Shown piece after piece: positions 1-11,039 of a stretch of DNA of 24,622 bases. Position numbers and translations under genes: made by a program. The stretch lies in contig NW_004087673.1 in assembly GCF_000220395.1 (NCBI RefSeq), positions 1 to 24,622 on the forward strand, in the 5' to 3' direction. The notes beneath the pieces were generated by a model. It was not told the DNA's origin and did no database searches. It saw only the letters and a program-made list of their open reading frames with translations. Position 1 is the stretch's first letter, and every line of letters begins with the position of its first letter. The stretch comes from Ichthyophthirius multifiliis (taxonomy: Eukaryota > Ciliophora > Oligohymenophorea > Hymenostomatida).

Positions 1-985
1 TATATGTAATATATTTATATATATAAATAAATATATTTATATAGATAAATAAATAATATATATATATATTTATATATATTTTTACATTTAATTTTTATTT
101 TAATTACCATTATTCCATATATGAACTCCTTATCCATCTGCCTTTCCATATTTCCATTCCCCAACATAAGAATCCTTATTATTTCCTCTCCATATTCCAT
201 TTCCATGTTTCATTCCATTTACCCATTAGCCATCATAAGTTTCTTTATTGTAACTTGTATATCTTCCTATTCCTTCTGGTTTTCCGTTAATATACTATCC
301 CTCATAATAACTTCCGTTTTAAAATTTTTCATAACCTCTTTTTTTATTTAATTTTTTATTTTAATATAAATAATAACCTTCCATATTTTAAATCATTTTC
401 CCAATTTCCTTCATATAATCGACCATTTTTATGAATCATTATTCCTTTTTTGTATTTTAACTTATTTATGTAAAATAAATATTTTTACCTTTCCCATGTC
501 TATTAGAATTAATAAATTGACCAAAATAAATGCTTTATTTATATCTTTTTAGTTTAAGAAAAGGTTATTTAAGTAATTCTTTAATATTTAAAAATTCTTA
601 ATTAAATGTAACATAATTAATTTTAAAATATTCTAATAAATCTTGTGCATCCATATCAATTAATTCTGAGTTGTTTTTATTAATATCACAATTTTTATGC
701 TAATTATTTACTTATTAATTCTATTTTAAATAAAAAAAATAAAATAAGAAATATTTCCTTGTTAATAATATAAAGTTTTTATCAGAATATACATACCTGA
801 ACTGAATTAGTACTAGAATTTTCGCATATTTTATTAAATTAATTAGGATAAATATTATAAAGTTTATTATTTAGTTCTTTATTAATAAAATTTTATTCAC
901 ATTCTTATATTCTAATATTTTTTATAATAAATATGTGATTTCTATTGTTATTTACATATTAAATTTTACTTTTAATCTTATTCAT
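1..985 (-). CDS. MORN-repeat protein, partial (3' end beyond the left edge)
   Basis: MORN repeats form extended beta-hairpin scaffolds, often at membranes or in cilia; the partner here is unknown. Read with TAA/TAG as Gln. Exons I infer on the minus strand: 985-970, 876-797, 720-489, 444-378 and 337-108, with introns of 93, 76, 44, 40 bp and one leaving the window at 107 (donor GTAATT). About 208 residues are visible. An N-terminal non-repeat part contains the stretch DMDAQDLLEYF. It is followed by five MORN units of about 23 residues, with cores such as YEGNWENDLKYGRG, YEGQYINGKPEGIG, YDGQWVNGMKHGNG and YVGEWKYGKADGQG. Each intron joins the repeat register perfectly, which supports the splice sites. 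The 16-nt first exon is the weakest part; the true start may lie elsewhere. Divergent from the PP2A scaffold gene. Confidence 0.85.
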
Positions 986-1028
986 TAAAAACTAAAAAGA
1001 TAAAAAAATATTTAATAGATTTTAATTT

Positions 1029-1281
1029 TTATATATACTTAAAGAATTTTATTATTAATTTAAAAAGTTTAAGTATGTATTGTTTAAATTATTGTTTGTA
1101 TTTAATGAAATATTCATTTTATTTTTTTTAAATACGTTTAAAAAAAAAAAAAAATATTTAAAAATTTGAATAATTATTTATATATACTTAAATAATTTTA
1201 TTATTAATTAAAATGTTTTAATATGTATTGTTTAAATTATTGTTTGTATTTAATGAAATATTCATTTTATTTTTTTTAAAT
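1029..1281. repeat. Imperfect tandem direct repeat, two copies of about 103 bp
   Basis: Copy one is about 1029-1132 and copy two about 1178-1281. Both start with TTATATATACTTAAA and end with a long shared block that includes TGTTTAAATTATTGTTTGTA and ATGAAATATTCATTTTATTT. The blocks differ by a few substitutions and small indels and are separated by about 45 bp of A-rich sequence. They lie between the divergent MORN and PP2A genes. Confidence 0.85.
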
Positions 1282-1526
1282 TACATAATAAAAAAATATA
1301 AAATATATGACTATTTATTAATTAAATAAATATAAAAATAATATTTATATTATTATTAAATATAATTTTTTTCAAAATTAAAATGTTTTAATATTATTTT
1401 TCATATAAATATTTTATAAATATAAATCAATAATTTATAAAATAAAATAAAAATTATTTTAAATTACATAAATAAAAAAATATTTAAAATATATTACTAT
1501 TTATTAATAAATAAATATAAAAATAA
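1278..1526. repeat. Second direct-repeat pair, about 65 bp units
   Basis: About 1278-1340 and 1460-1526 share the pattern AAATTACATAA followed by AAAAAAATAT, then an ACTATTTATTAAT core and an ATAAATATAAAAATA tail. The copies differ by short indels and are 182 bp apart. Together with the preceding pair, this suggests the divergent spacer grew by local duplication. Confidence 0.7.
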
Positions 1527-1678
1527 AATTAAAAATTATTATTAAAAATAATAACTATAAAATAATATAATTACAAATGAATAAATAAAAAAATCAATAA
1601 AGATTTTATTTATATATATATATTCATTAATAAATTAAGAAAAAATAAAATAAAAAATTCTTTAAAAAAAATAAATAA

Positions 1679-1962
1679 ATGACAGACTCATCTACTCCTT
1701 TTGAACTTTTAAAAGAAGAAATGGAATAAGACGAAATATATATTCGTGTTAATGCAATACATAGAATAAAGATAGTAGCAACATTAATGGGACATGATTT
1801 TGTAAAATCTACATTACTTCCATTTATAGAAAGTAAAAATAAGATAACTTATAAACCTAATATATATAAATAAAAAATAAAATAATAGATTTAATAAAAA
1901 AAGAGGAAGATGAAGTACTATTTGCAATAGCCGAATAAATAGAATATTTATCGTATAAAAAA

Positions 1963-2006
<44 letters not shown>

Positions 2007-3949
2007 TATATATATATTTATAGTTATTTTTAAATATATATTTTTATTTTTTTAATTTATTCATTATAATTATTTTATTATTATTATTTTAAATATAGGT
2101 AATTTTTATAAGGAAACTAAACTATTTTATTGCCATTTTTAGAATAATTAGCAAGTTAAGAAGAAACAGTTGTACGTGATATGGTAATTTTTCATATATT
2201 TAAATATCGAATAAATAAATGTAATTTTAAAAATAGGCTGTAAAATCATTAATTAATATATCTTAATAATTAGGAGAATACGAGATTTAGAATTTCTATG
2301 TTCCTTTAATACTTAGATTGGCAAGTAATGATTCCAATTTTACATGTAGAGTTTCTGCTGTGAATTTGATGTGTAGTATATATACTCGTTCAGGTTAACA
2401 TAAAGAGAAAATAAGAAAGTAAATAATATATAATATTAAATTTATATATATATATATATAAATTTAACAAAAATTAAGTAAATTTATTGAATTATGTGGC
2501 GAAGAAACACCTATGGTCCGTCGTGCAATTGCTTAAAAAATAGGAGTAAAAATATATAATAATTAATACACAAATAACTTTTAAAATAAAAGGAACTAGC
2601 TACAGTTATAGAAAAAGAATATGTATTAAGTGCTTTAATATAAAGTGTGAAATAATTAATATCTGATGAATAAGATTTAGTAAGAGTACTAGTATTAAAC
2701 TCATTAAAATAAATAGCTAAAATATTAAAGAAAGAAGAAAATAAATAACATATATTACCAATTATAATAGCAGCTACAGAAGACAAATCATGGCGAGTTC
2801 GTTTAGCTTTATCTAAATTATTTTCTGAAGTATATATTATTTATAATATATATATCTTTTTGTTTTAAAATAAAATAAAATACCCTTAGATAGCAGAAGC
2901 ATTCGGAGAAGAAGGAGATAATGTATCATTAATATAAATATTTACAAATTTATTAAGAGATGCTGAAAATGATGTCCGAATAGCCTCTATTTAGTCCTTA
3001 ACGAAATTCGTCAAAATACTTTCACCTGAAAAACTTGGAATAATAGTTCCTCATTTATAATATTTGGCAAAAGATTTCGTTCCTTAAGTAAGATCTGGAG
3101 TAACTGAAGTTGTTTCTTTAATTGTTCAAATTTTACCCAAAGAAGTTATTTCTTCTAAACTCCTTTCCTATATTATTGATCTTTTCGATGATGAAAGTAA
3201 AGAAGTTAGATAAGGAGCAAATAAAGCGGCTTCTAAATTCGCAGAATGCCTTGGACCCGATTCTTTGAAAACTCTACTTCCATTATTTAAAAAAAGTATT
3301 GAAGATCCAAAATGGAGAGTTAGAGTAGAAGCATATGAAGCTTTATCGAATATAGCAAAAGCATATCATGTATATTTAATTTTTTTTTTTATATATATAT
3401 ATATATATTCATATTTTTTTATTTTATTAGAATAATGAGGTATTTATGAATAATTTAGAACCTCTATTTATGAGTTTTTTAAAAGACAAGATTTCTATAG
3501 TAAGAGAAAGTGCTGCAAATAAATTGCCTTAAATAATTATTATATATAAAGAATGGGCTATAGGGAAATTATATAAATAATTAATAGATTGTTTAAATAA
3601 GGATAATAGCTATTTATTAAGATAAACTGGACTTTATTGTTTAAAAATTTTGACTTTGAATGTTTCTAGTGATTTTGTTAGTGAGAAAATTTTGCCTTTT
3701 TTTTATAAAAATCTAAATGATACAGTACCAAATATTAGGTTTATTTAGGTTAAAATTCTAAAGGAAATTTTAGGGAAAATTGATAATTAAAATATTTAGA
3801 ACGAAATTAAATAGTAATTTTATATTTTTAGAAATTTATTTATTATTTTTCTGTTTTATTTTATTTTTTTTAGATAAGTTTCAAATTTAGTTAATGATAG
3901 TGATAGAGATGTTAAATATTTCGCTTAAGAACTCTTAAAGTAATTATGA
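1679..3949 (+). CDS. PPP2R1: Protein phosphatase 2A scaffold (A/PR65) subunit
   Basis: PR65 is a HEAT-repeat scaffold that holds the PP2A catalytic subunit and a regulatory B subunit. Exons, each checked for phase: 1679-1832, 1889-1952, 2099-2183, 2237-2418, 2479-2545, 2593-2829, 2890-3369, 3431-3813, 3874-3949; introns are 46-146 bp. The sum is 1728 nt, 575 residues plus TGA, close to the 589 of human PR65-alpha. Diagnostic segments are EETPMVRRAIAQKIG, TEDKSWRVRLALSKLF, EKLGIIVPHLQYLAKDF, DPKWRVRVEAYEALSNIAKA and the C-terminal DVKYFAQELLKQL, all collinear with animal and plant PR65. In-frame TAA and TAG fall at Gln positions of the family, which fixes the genetic code. Start: first ATG after a long A-rich leader. 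Confidence 0.97.
1967..2017. repeat. (TA)n microsatellite inside PP2A intron 2
   Basis: A run of TA dinucleotides with one AAA interruption fills the first part of the 146 bp intron 1953-2098, the longest intron in the gene. The expansion explains that intron's length. Confidence 0.9.
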
Positions 3950-4162
3950 TTTTTTTAAAAAAAATTAAAAACAAAAAACTATAAAAAACTATTATTTTTA
4001 TAATAATTTTGTTTTGTTTTGTTTTTTTTTTCATATATTCATTTAAATTTAATTTTTTTTTTTTTTTTTTTTTACATTTTAAATTTTCTATTGAAAAATC
4101 CATTTAAAATATAAAAAGTATAAAAAATAAAAAAATTTATATTACAAAATAATTAATTAAAA

Positions 4163-4163
<1 letters not shown>

Positions 4164-4198
<35 letters not shown>
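4164..4198. repeat. (AT)n microsatellite
   Basis: About 17 AT units between the 3' ends of the PP2A gene and the convergent minus-strand gene. It is followed by an A9 run. Confidence 0.9.
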
Positions 4199-4201
<3 letters not shown>

Positions 4202-4239
4202 AAAAAAAAAATAGTTTTATTTTTAAATATTATTAAAAT

Positions 4240-5160
4240 CTTTTATTATTATTATTATTATTAAATTAAATAATATTTTCCTATTTTATTCTGATTAAAT
4301 AAATGAAATATAATTAGAATTTAAGTTTAGTTTAGCAAATTTTTTTAGTTGTCATTAAATTAAAATTAATTTTCCATTTTACTATTATCTTATATATTAT
4401 GATTTTAATTATCACATTTATTATTTATTCTACTATAAAATTTTAATATTTTCGGATGTTTTCTAACTAATCTCATTTCTGAATTTATAAATTCAATTAA
4501 ATATTCTAATAAAGGTTATAAATGTTATTAATATTTTTGTTTTTATTTTAGTGAGAATAAAATTAAAACATATATCTGCACTATCAAGTTCTTCATATTT
4601 ATTTTATTTTATTTTTATAAATTATATCTAATTAATACATATTTTAATATAATTTATTTTTTATAAACTTGTCTTTTTTTATATTTAATTTTTATAAATA
4701 ATATATTTATTAAAATAAATTTTCATAAAATTATTAAAATTACACAAAAATAAAAATAAAATACTTATATATACAGAATATTAACAAGGTTAAACAATTT
4801 AAAAAATCATTTTATAATAATTCATATTCAATATAATTTTTTCTTTTAATAATTTTATTTTCATTAAGAAAATTATCTTATATCGTTTCAGTATTTGTAT
4901 TTGCTTTAATTAAATTTTTTGGATTAGAATATCCAAAAAAAAAATACCACCTAAACTTATATTTTAAAGGTAAATTTTATATCTATATTTATTACTTTAG
5001 ATAATATTAATTTATATAAAAATCAAAACTAATATTAAAAAATTAATTACAAAATATAATTTTTTAATTAATAAGTAATTTATTTAATATCAATAAATTA
5101 TATATATTCTATAATATATTTAAAAGAAATTATTTAAATTAAACATATATTTTTAATATA
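4240..5160 (-). CDS. Unrecognised protein, minus strand, boundaries and frame uncertain
   Basis: I do not recognise the product. On the minus strand, code 6 gives a long open stretch from about 5100 to 4593 with protein-like composition (for example GYSNPKNLIKANTNTETIQ and KNYIEYELLQNDFLNC). It ends at TGA 4595-4593. Skipping one base at that TGA continues with EELDSADI. A GTTTTA..ATTAG intron (about 4574-4505) then joins in phase to a third block, YLIEFINSEMRLVRKHPKILKFYS, followed by an Asn/Gln-rich tail. No clear ATG is visible, and no TGA ends the tail before the (AT)n tract. It is convergent with the PP2A gene. The blocks are too rich in D, E, K, R and G codons to be spacer, but the joins are inference. 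It could be a decayed gene. Confidence 0.45.
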
Positions 5161-5506
5161 TATTAAATAATATATTTAAAACTTATAAATTATATATATA
5201 CTATTAATATTATTTTCAAAAGTATATAAAATATTAAAATTATATTAGATAATTTAGATGAAACTTAAGAATAACAAAAAAATTAATCTTGTTAAAACAA
5301 AATTAGTTATTTTTATTTAAAAAAATTTATTATATATATTTTATTATTTACTTTTGATTTTATAATTTTAATAAAATAATTTTTTTATTTATTTTAATAA
5401 TATTATTTATTGTTATAAAATGATTTTTAATTTAAAAAAAATAATTATTTAATTTTTTTTTATAAATTAAATATTTGATAAACAAAAAAATTAATATTTT
5501 TTTTAA
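5161..5506. other. AT-rich spacer
   Basis: Nothing recognisable. It lies between the minus-strand unknown gene and the coiled-coil gene, and probably holds promoters for both. Confidence 0.5.
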
Positions 5507-6738
5507 ATGTAAAACGAATAATTATTCCATTCAAATTTTTAACAAATAGAAACAACAAATAAATTACTATCTGATATAGAAGATAAGTTAAATAACTTAA
5601 TAGTAGATAAAAAAATTGGATTATAAAATTAGCTTATCAACAGAAATAAGAATTATTAATTTCAAGATAAATTTCAAAATTAGGACATAATATAATCTTC
5701 CAAAATTCAAAATTAATATAAATTAGACTCATTATTTGAATAGAAATATTTGTCTTAAGTAAATCATTAAAAGAATTATAGTTAAGATGAAATAAGAAAT
5801 TCATTTGAATTATAAAAAAGCAACAATTTTTTAAAATCAAATATTTAATAAAAAAATTATAAAAATATGAACTAGTATTAAAAAGGTTCAAGTTTTGAAA
5901 ATTAAAATATTTTAAAAGAAAATTATTTGAGAAGTAATTCGAATTTAGATTTTTTTTAAAATAATATTGACAATAATAATCTTATTTAAAGAAATAATTA
6001 CTTATAGTTAGATTTAAATAATTAATAAAGTTATTCAAATTTTGATTTTTCATTACAATTTAAAGAAAAAATGGAAATTTTGGAAATAGAAAATAGAAAA
6101 TTAGTGAATTAAAACTAGTTTTTAATTTAAGAAATAAATAAAATTAAAGATAATTAATTTTTAAAATAAACAGAAAAAAAAATAATATAATTAGAATAAG
6201 AAAAATAGCAAATATTATGTTAAAAAATTTATTAAGAAAGAGAAAAAAATCTTATTATTGAAAATTTATAAATGCAAGTTTTAGCATTAAAAGAAAAAAT
6301 AATAAACTAATAATTGAATTTGAAAATATTTAAAATTATGAAAAATAAAGAATTTAAATTGAATAAATAAAAAGAAAATATAGTATTCCGAATTAAGTAA
6401 ATAATAATTATTATTAATAAAATGCATATAAAGGAGAATATAATAGTTAAGGAGTTTTATAAAATGATTAGATTAATTAAAAAGAAGAAATATAGATTTT
6501 AAAAAATTAATTATTAGATCAAAAGTATGAAACAAACAAAATTATAGAACTTAAAGAAAAATAAGACAATGATTTGATTATTGAAAATTATAATAAATTT
6601 AAAAAATAAACTTTTTAATAATTAGAAAATTAAAATAATAATATTGTTAAAAAAGATGTATAAAAAAAAAGTAAAAAGTAAGAAACTTAAAGAAAAAGCT
6701 CTAAGAGTTAACATAAAAAATAAAATTCTAAAAAATGA
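5507..6738 (+). CDS. Gln/Asn-rich coiled-coil protein
   Basis: No family recognised. ATG 5507 opens a frame rich in N, Q and S for about 180 residues. From about residue 185 a long coiled coil follows (FKEKMEILEIENRKLVNQN, then further heptads to the basic C-terminus KKSKKQ..RKSSKSQHKK). The end is TGA 6736-6738, but the frame used there differs from the one at the start. Two explanations fit. One is a 50 bp intron at 6397-6446 (GTAAATAA...ATAATAG), which joins in phase and gives 393 residues. The other is a -1 shift at the A6 run 6294-6299, which gives an uninterrupted coiled coil (KLIIEFENIQNYEKQRIQ) and reads through the supposed intron. The second gives the better heptads; I cannot decide from sequence alone. 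Confidence 0.7.
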
Positions 6739-7505
6739 AATATAATTTTATTTAAATAAAAAAATTGTTTTTAATTAAAATTTATATATGAATTTATTAT
6801 TATAACAATAATATATATATATGTATATAAATATTTATAATTATTTATTTTATATATTTTTATATATATATATATAAATAAATATAATATAGAATTTTTT
6901 TATTTATATTTTCTTTTCATAAAATAAAATAATAAAATAGATAAATAATTATAATTATTTTATTTAATTGATTTTTTATTTATTTTTTCGTAAAAATTTT
7001 TATATGAAATTATATATTTTTTTAAATAAAATTGTTTTTTTATTATATCTTTGTTTTTAATCTTTGTCAATTTTGTTTATTATAAATTTAAGAAATAAAA
7101 TATTTTAAATTATATTTAATTTTTTTATTTATAATACAATAAAATATATTAAGTATTAATAATTGATACGATTTAAAACATTCAATAAAATTATAACAAT
7201 ATCAAAATTATAAAACTTATGAAAAAAATCAATATTATAAATTTAGTTTTAAAAACCTTTTTTAATTTATTTTTCTTTATAATAACAAAAACATGAATTA
7301 CAATTCTTATTTAATTTTAAATTAATTCATTTTTATTAATATAAAAATAAAGATTTTATTTAATTAACCAAAAAAATTTATAAATATAGAAAATAAACAA
7401 TAAAATAAGATCTAAGTTATAATTAAATTAGATATTAAAAATTATAAATAATAATAAAAAAATATAAAATTTAAAAAATTATAAGAAGAAGAAAAAATAA
7501 AATAA
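6739..7505. other. AT-rich spacer without recognisable gene
   Basis: 767 bp of poly-A/T and short TA runs between two genes on the same strand. I see no open frame with non-spacer composition and no RNA gene. Confidence 0.6.
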
Positions 7506-9174
7506 ATGTAATTAATATCAGGTAGCTATTATCCAGATTAACTTTCTTTATAATAAAAAATTATTATAAATGTTATTGTTTATTTTCCAATTTTAATAAA
7601 CACTTTTTCATTTTTTATAATTTTTATTAATTCTTTAAAAAATGTTAAAAATACGAAAATCTATATAATATTATAAATAATATAAATTATCATACTTTTT
7701 ATTAACTTTTTATTATTATTACAATAAATTGTATTATAAAATAGTATGATACTGATAGAGTTCATATATTCGATACTATAAAGTAATTTAAAAAAAATAA
7801 ACCAATATTAAAATATATTAATTTTATTTTAAAAAGTGTTTGTATTCCTTCTATATATAATATCTACAATAAAATGTGTATAAGTATAAAAGAAATAAAC
7901 TTATTTAATATTTTAATCTAGTTATATATTGATATTTTGTTAATCCTTACTATTAGATTTTTTATTTTTAGGAAAATATACAATGAATAAATAAAAAATA
8001 GGAAAATATATATTATTTGTTAATAATTTTATAAATATAATATTACCTTTAGTAAATTTCTTTAAGACTATAAAAGAAGAAAAAAAATAAACTAATAATT
8101 CAAATTCAACAGAAATATATGAAAATTTACTCAAAAATAATTAAATTACAAATAAAATAAGAAAAGAACAAGACGTCTAAAAAATATAATAATAATCTGA
8201 TAATATTTAAGAATTTATATCTGAATTTTAAAATTCAGAAGAAAGGAAAAACTAAATTAATATTAATAATTCTATTATAGTAAGTAATTAAGAAGAATAT
8301 ATTTATTCGGATATTAAAGTTGATGGATATAAAATTCAAAGTAATATTCTTTTGTATGTAATATTGTATAATAGATAAGGTGAGAAGTTTAGTACTGCAA
8401 GAACACATGAAGAATTTAAATATTTATATAAATAATTAAAAAAATAGAATTATTTACTCCCTCGACTTCTTGAAGGATTGAAAGGAAATTTCAAAAAACA
8501 ATAACTTAAAGATAAAATTTAAAATTTTAATCAGTTTTTATTATAAATTGAATGTAAATAAATATTTAATGAAGAAGTAGAAAAATTTCTTAGAAATAAT
8601 AAAGAATTTACTTGTTTTAATTCTAAAATAAATTAGAAATAAAAAAACTAAAACAAATAAAATAATCAATAAACTCTACATATTATATAAGAAAAGTTAA
8701 GTGAAGAATAAAAAGAAATAAATTCTGATTTATAAAGTGAAACTGATGTTTATTAAAGAAAAAATCAAATTAATATTGTTAAAGAATATATAAAAGAAAG
8801 AGTCACAGTATTTTTTTATTTTTTTTAAAAAAATTAATTTAATAATATTTTTTATTTCTTTTTTTTAAAAAAAAATATTATCTTAGTTTTATTGTATTTA
8901 AATAAAATTTAAAAATGAAAATATTAAAATTAAAGATTTAAGATTTAGTGATATTAAAACTTTATATAAATAGGTTAATTAATATAAATTTATTTATTAT
9001 TAAAATTTTAATATTAAGGTTTAAAGTGAAATTAAGCAGAATAATTTAAAAATAGGTTTAATAAAAGTTTCTTCCTCAGCAAAAAATAGATCATAAGAAA
9101 TTTTATAATTTCTAGATTTTATTTATAATTAAGAAACTTTATTAAAGCTAAATTCAGTTAAATACTTTGTATGA
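7506..9174 (+). CDS. Multi-pass membrane protein with two PX-like domains
   Basis: PX domains bind phosphoinositides and direct proteins to endosomal or vacuolar membranes. Exons are 7506-8807 and 8887-9174 (79 bp intron), 529 residues. Residues 1-180 hold about five or six hydrophobic helices after the start MQLISGSYYPDQLSLQQ; this loosely resembles the N-terminal TMD0 helices of ABCC transporters, but no ABC core follows. A Gln/Asn-rich linker leads to PX1 at about 268-366, with TARTHEEFKYLYKQL matching the R(Y/F/H)xxF..L motif and LLPRLLEGL after it. PX2 at about 430-529 has VTFYCIQIKF and DLRFSDIKTLYKQV. An in-frame GT..AG stretch at 8974-9018 (45 bp) could be a further intron. The start is the first ATG, in frame with no TGA through the helices; a shorter start at 7983 would lose most of them. 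No PX-membrane fusion of this shape is known to me. Confidence 0.7.
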
Positions 9175-9657
9175 TATATAAAATAAAAATTAGAAAATCT
9201 TTTTTATCATTTATTTATTTATTTATTTATTATTTGAAAATATATTAATTTAATTTACTTCTAAAATAATTATAATATTGATTTAAATCTATTAAAATAA
9301 ATTATAAATAATAATAATAATATAAATTAATTTATCTTATATTATTAATTCTAAATTTTAAGTAAATTATTTTTTTAAAAAATAGAAATTATATATTTAT
9401 ATATAAAATTAAATATTATCCAGAAAGTTAAGTATATAATAGAATATAACATACTAAAAAAAACTTGATATAAAATATAGATATATTATATTTTAATTAT
9501 AGTAAAAATTTTCTAATTTATATATATTAATATATTTTATAAAAAAAACTAAAAATTAATAATTAAAAGAATTAATATTTAGTTTAAAATTAAAAAAAAA
9601 AAAAAAATTAAAAATTATTCTGATATCAATAAACAATAAAAAATAGAACAACAATAA
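9175..9657. other. AT-rich spacer
   Basis: 483 bp without a recognisable gene. It ends in an A16 run and a short leader before the next ATG. Confidence 0.6.
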
Positions 9658-10332
9658 ATGTAAGCATAAACTATCGAAAATTAAGATGACTATGAATGTA
9701 TATTAAGCTAAAATGAAATAAATAATACTTTTCACTAAAAAGTAGAATAAAATAAATAACTAATATAAAAGAACAAATAATTAGAGTTAAAAATAGAATA
9801 ATTAAATTTATTATTAAACCAAAAAAACAAACAAGAAATAAACTAAAAATAATATAAAAATGGAAATTAATAAATTTAAGCCTTAAAAGATCAAAATTAA
9901 TAATTAATTGCAACAATAGAATCGTACGAAACCGAACTTTAAAAAGTGAATTAATTATTAAAGAATCAATAAAAGTAAAAAAATAATTAGATGTATTAAA
10001 ATAATAAAATATTTGAAAATAAACAATAAAATAATAATCATAATGATTTAAGCTAATCTAAGATATAATCTATTAATAAAATATGTGAAGAAATAGAAAA
10101 TTATAAATAATAAATTTCTTCTTTGGAAAATTTTATTAAAGATATGGATTTTGAACTATATTTAAATATAGTTTTACCAAAAATTGAGGAGAAAGTGAAA
10201 AATTACACAGGAAAATTATCTTAAACTGAATTTAGGAAAATTATTTTGAAATAAGATGTTGAAAACATATTGAAAATATTATAATTAAATTTAAGTAATT
10301 ATTATATAAATTTAGATTATTAGATGAATTGA
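9658..10332 (+). CDS. Coiled-coil protein, 224 residues, unknown function
   Basis: Single exon, ATG 9658 to TGA 10330-10332, with glutamine mostly written TAA. Residues about 25-110 form a Q/K/N/L-rich coiled coil (KNKQLELKIEQLNLLLNQ). A second acidic helical part follows near residues 145-200 (ICEEIENYKQQISSLENF, DFELYLNIVLPKIEEK). No transmembrane segment or signal peptide. It lies only 204 bp upstream of the dynein light chain gene on the same strand. A cytoskeletal or ciliary role is possible, but this rests on composition and neighbour only. Confidence 0.75.
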
Positions 10333-10536
10333 TTAAATTTAATTATTTTTGTTTTGGTTTTGTTTTGTTTTTTTTTTCTCTTTTATTTTTTTTAATTTTT
10401 TTCTTGAATAAAATAATTTATATTATTATTTAATTTTTTTATTTATAAAAATATATTTATTTTTTAAAATTTCTTTAAATTGTAAATTTAATTTTTTTTA
10501 TAAAAAAATATAAAAAAAATATAAACATAAAAAAAT

Positions 10537-10869
10537 ATGGAATAGGAAGTTGTTTTTAATAATTTAAAACCTATATTAAATTAGAAAGTACTTGAAATAA
10601 TAAATGAAAAATTATAAAGGAAATCTTATAGTTCAAGCGACGCTTAATAATGGACAAACATTTTAAGCGAAAACATATTAAAATTCTTAACTGATTTTAA
10701 TAAAAATTTTAAATTTATTGTAAATTGCTTAATTATGTAAAAAAGTGATGCAGGTGTAAGCATTTCAGGATCTTGTTATTGGGATAATGAAATAGATGGA
10801 AATTTAACAATAAAATGGGAAAATACATCACTTGTCTGTATTATTAATATATTTGGATGTGGTTTATGA
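10537..10869 (+). CDS. DYNLT: Tctex1-type dynein light chain
   Basis: Tctex-type light chains sit at the base of cytoplasmic or axonemal dynein on the intermediate chains. Single exon, 110 residues; the usual family length is about 113. The C-terminal half is diagnostic: FKFIVNCLIMQKSDAG, then SGSCYWDNEIDGNLTIKWEN, then VCIINIFGCGL. These match the family pattern YK(Y/F)(I/V)V.C.I.QK...G......C.WD...DG.....(W/Y)EN....C.V.VFG. The N-terminal half has the expected amphipathic helices. The start is the only in-frame ATG, after an A-rich leader (ATAAAAAAATATGG). It could be a cytoplasmic DYNLT or an outer-arm light chain; the sequence alone does not separate them. Confidence 0.93.
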
Positions 10870-11039
10870 TTTTTTATATAAAATAATTTTATTATTTGTT
10901 TTTTATTTTATAATTAAATATAAAAAAAGCATTTTTAAAAAAATATATGTATATAAATAAATACATATATCTTTTTATTAAAAATAATAATATTTATTTA
11001 TAATAAATTATTTTCTTTTTCATATATAAATATATTTAA

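Larger units (their letters stand above)
986..1678. other. Divergent intergenic region with direct repeats
   Basis: This 693 bp spacer separates two genes transcribed away from each other, so it should contain both promoters. I see no conserved promoter motif. It is almost pure A/T with long A runs and contains two pairs of imperfect direct repeats, listed separately. Confidence 0.7.

Noticed and set aside
121-351. Plus-strand frame rich in Ile, Ser and Pro
   Set aside because: Antisense of MORN repeats; the periodic pattern comes from Gly-Trp-Tyr codons on the other strand.
2511-2786. Standard-code open frame on the minus strand
   Set aside because: Antisense of PP2A scaffold exons with clear homology on the plus strand.
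3912-4103. Lysine-run open frame on the minus strand
   Set aside because: Made of poly-T tracts in the 3' spacer of PP2A; it has low-complexity composition only.
7940-8134. Standard-code minus-strand frame over the PX gene linker
   Set aside because: Antisense of the Gln/Asn-rich linker of the PX protein; no independent signal.
9671-9916. Standard-code open frame on the minus strand
   Set aside because: It is the antisense shadow of the coiled-coil gene 9658-10332, created because TAA-rich coding DNA lacks stops on the other strand.
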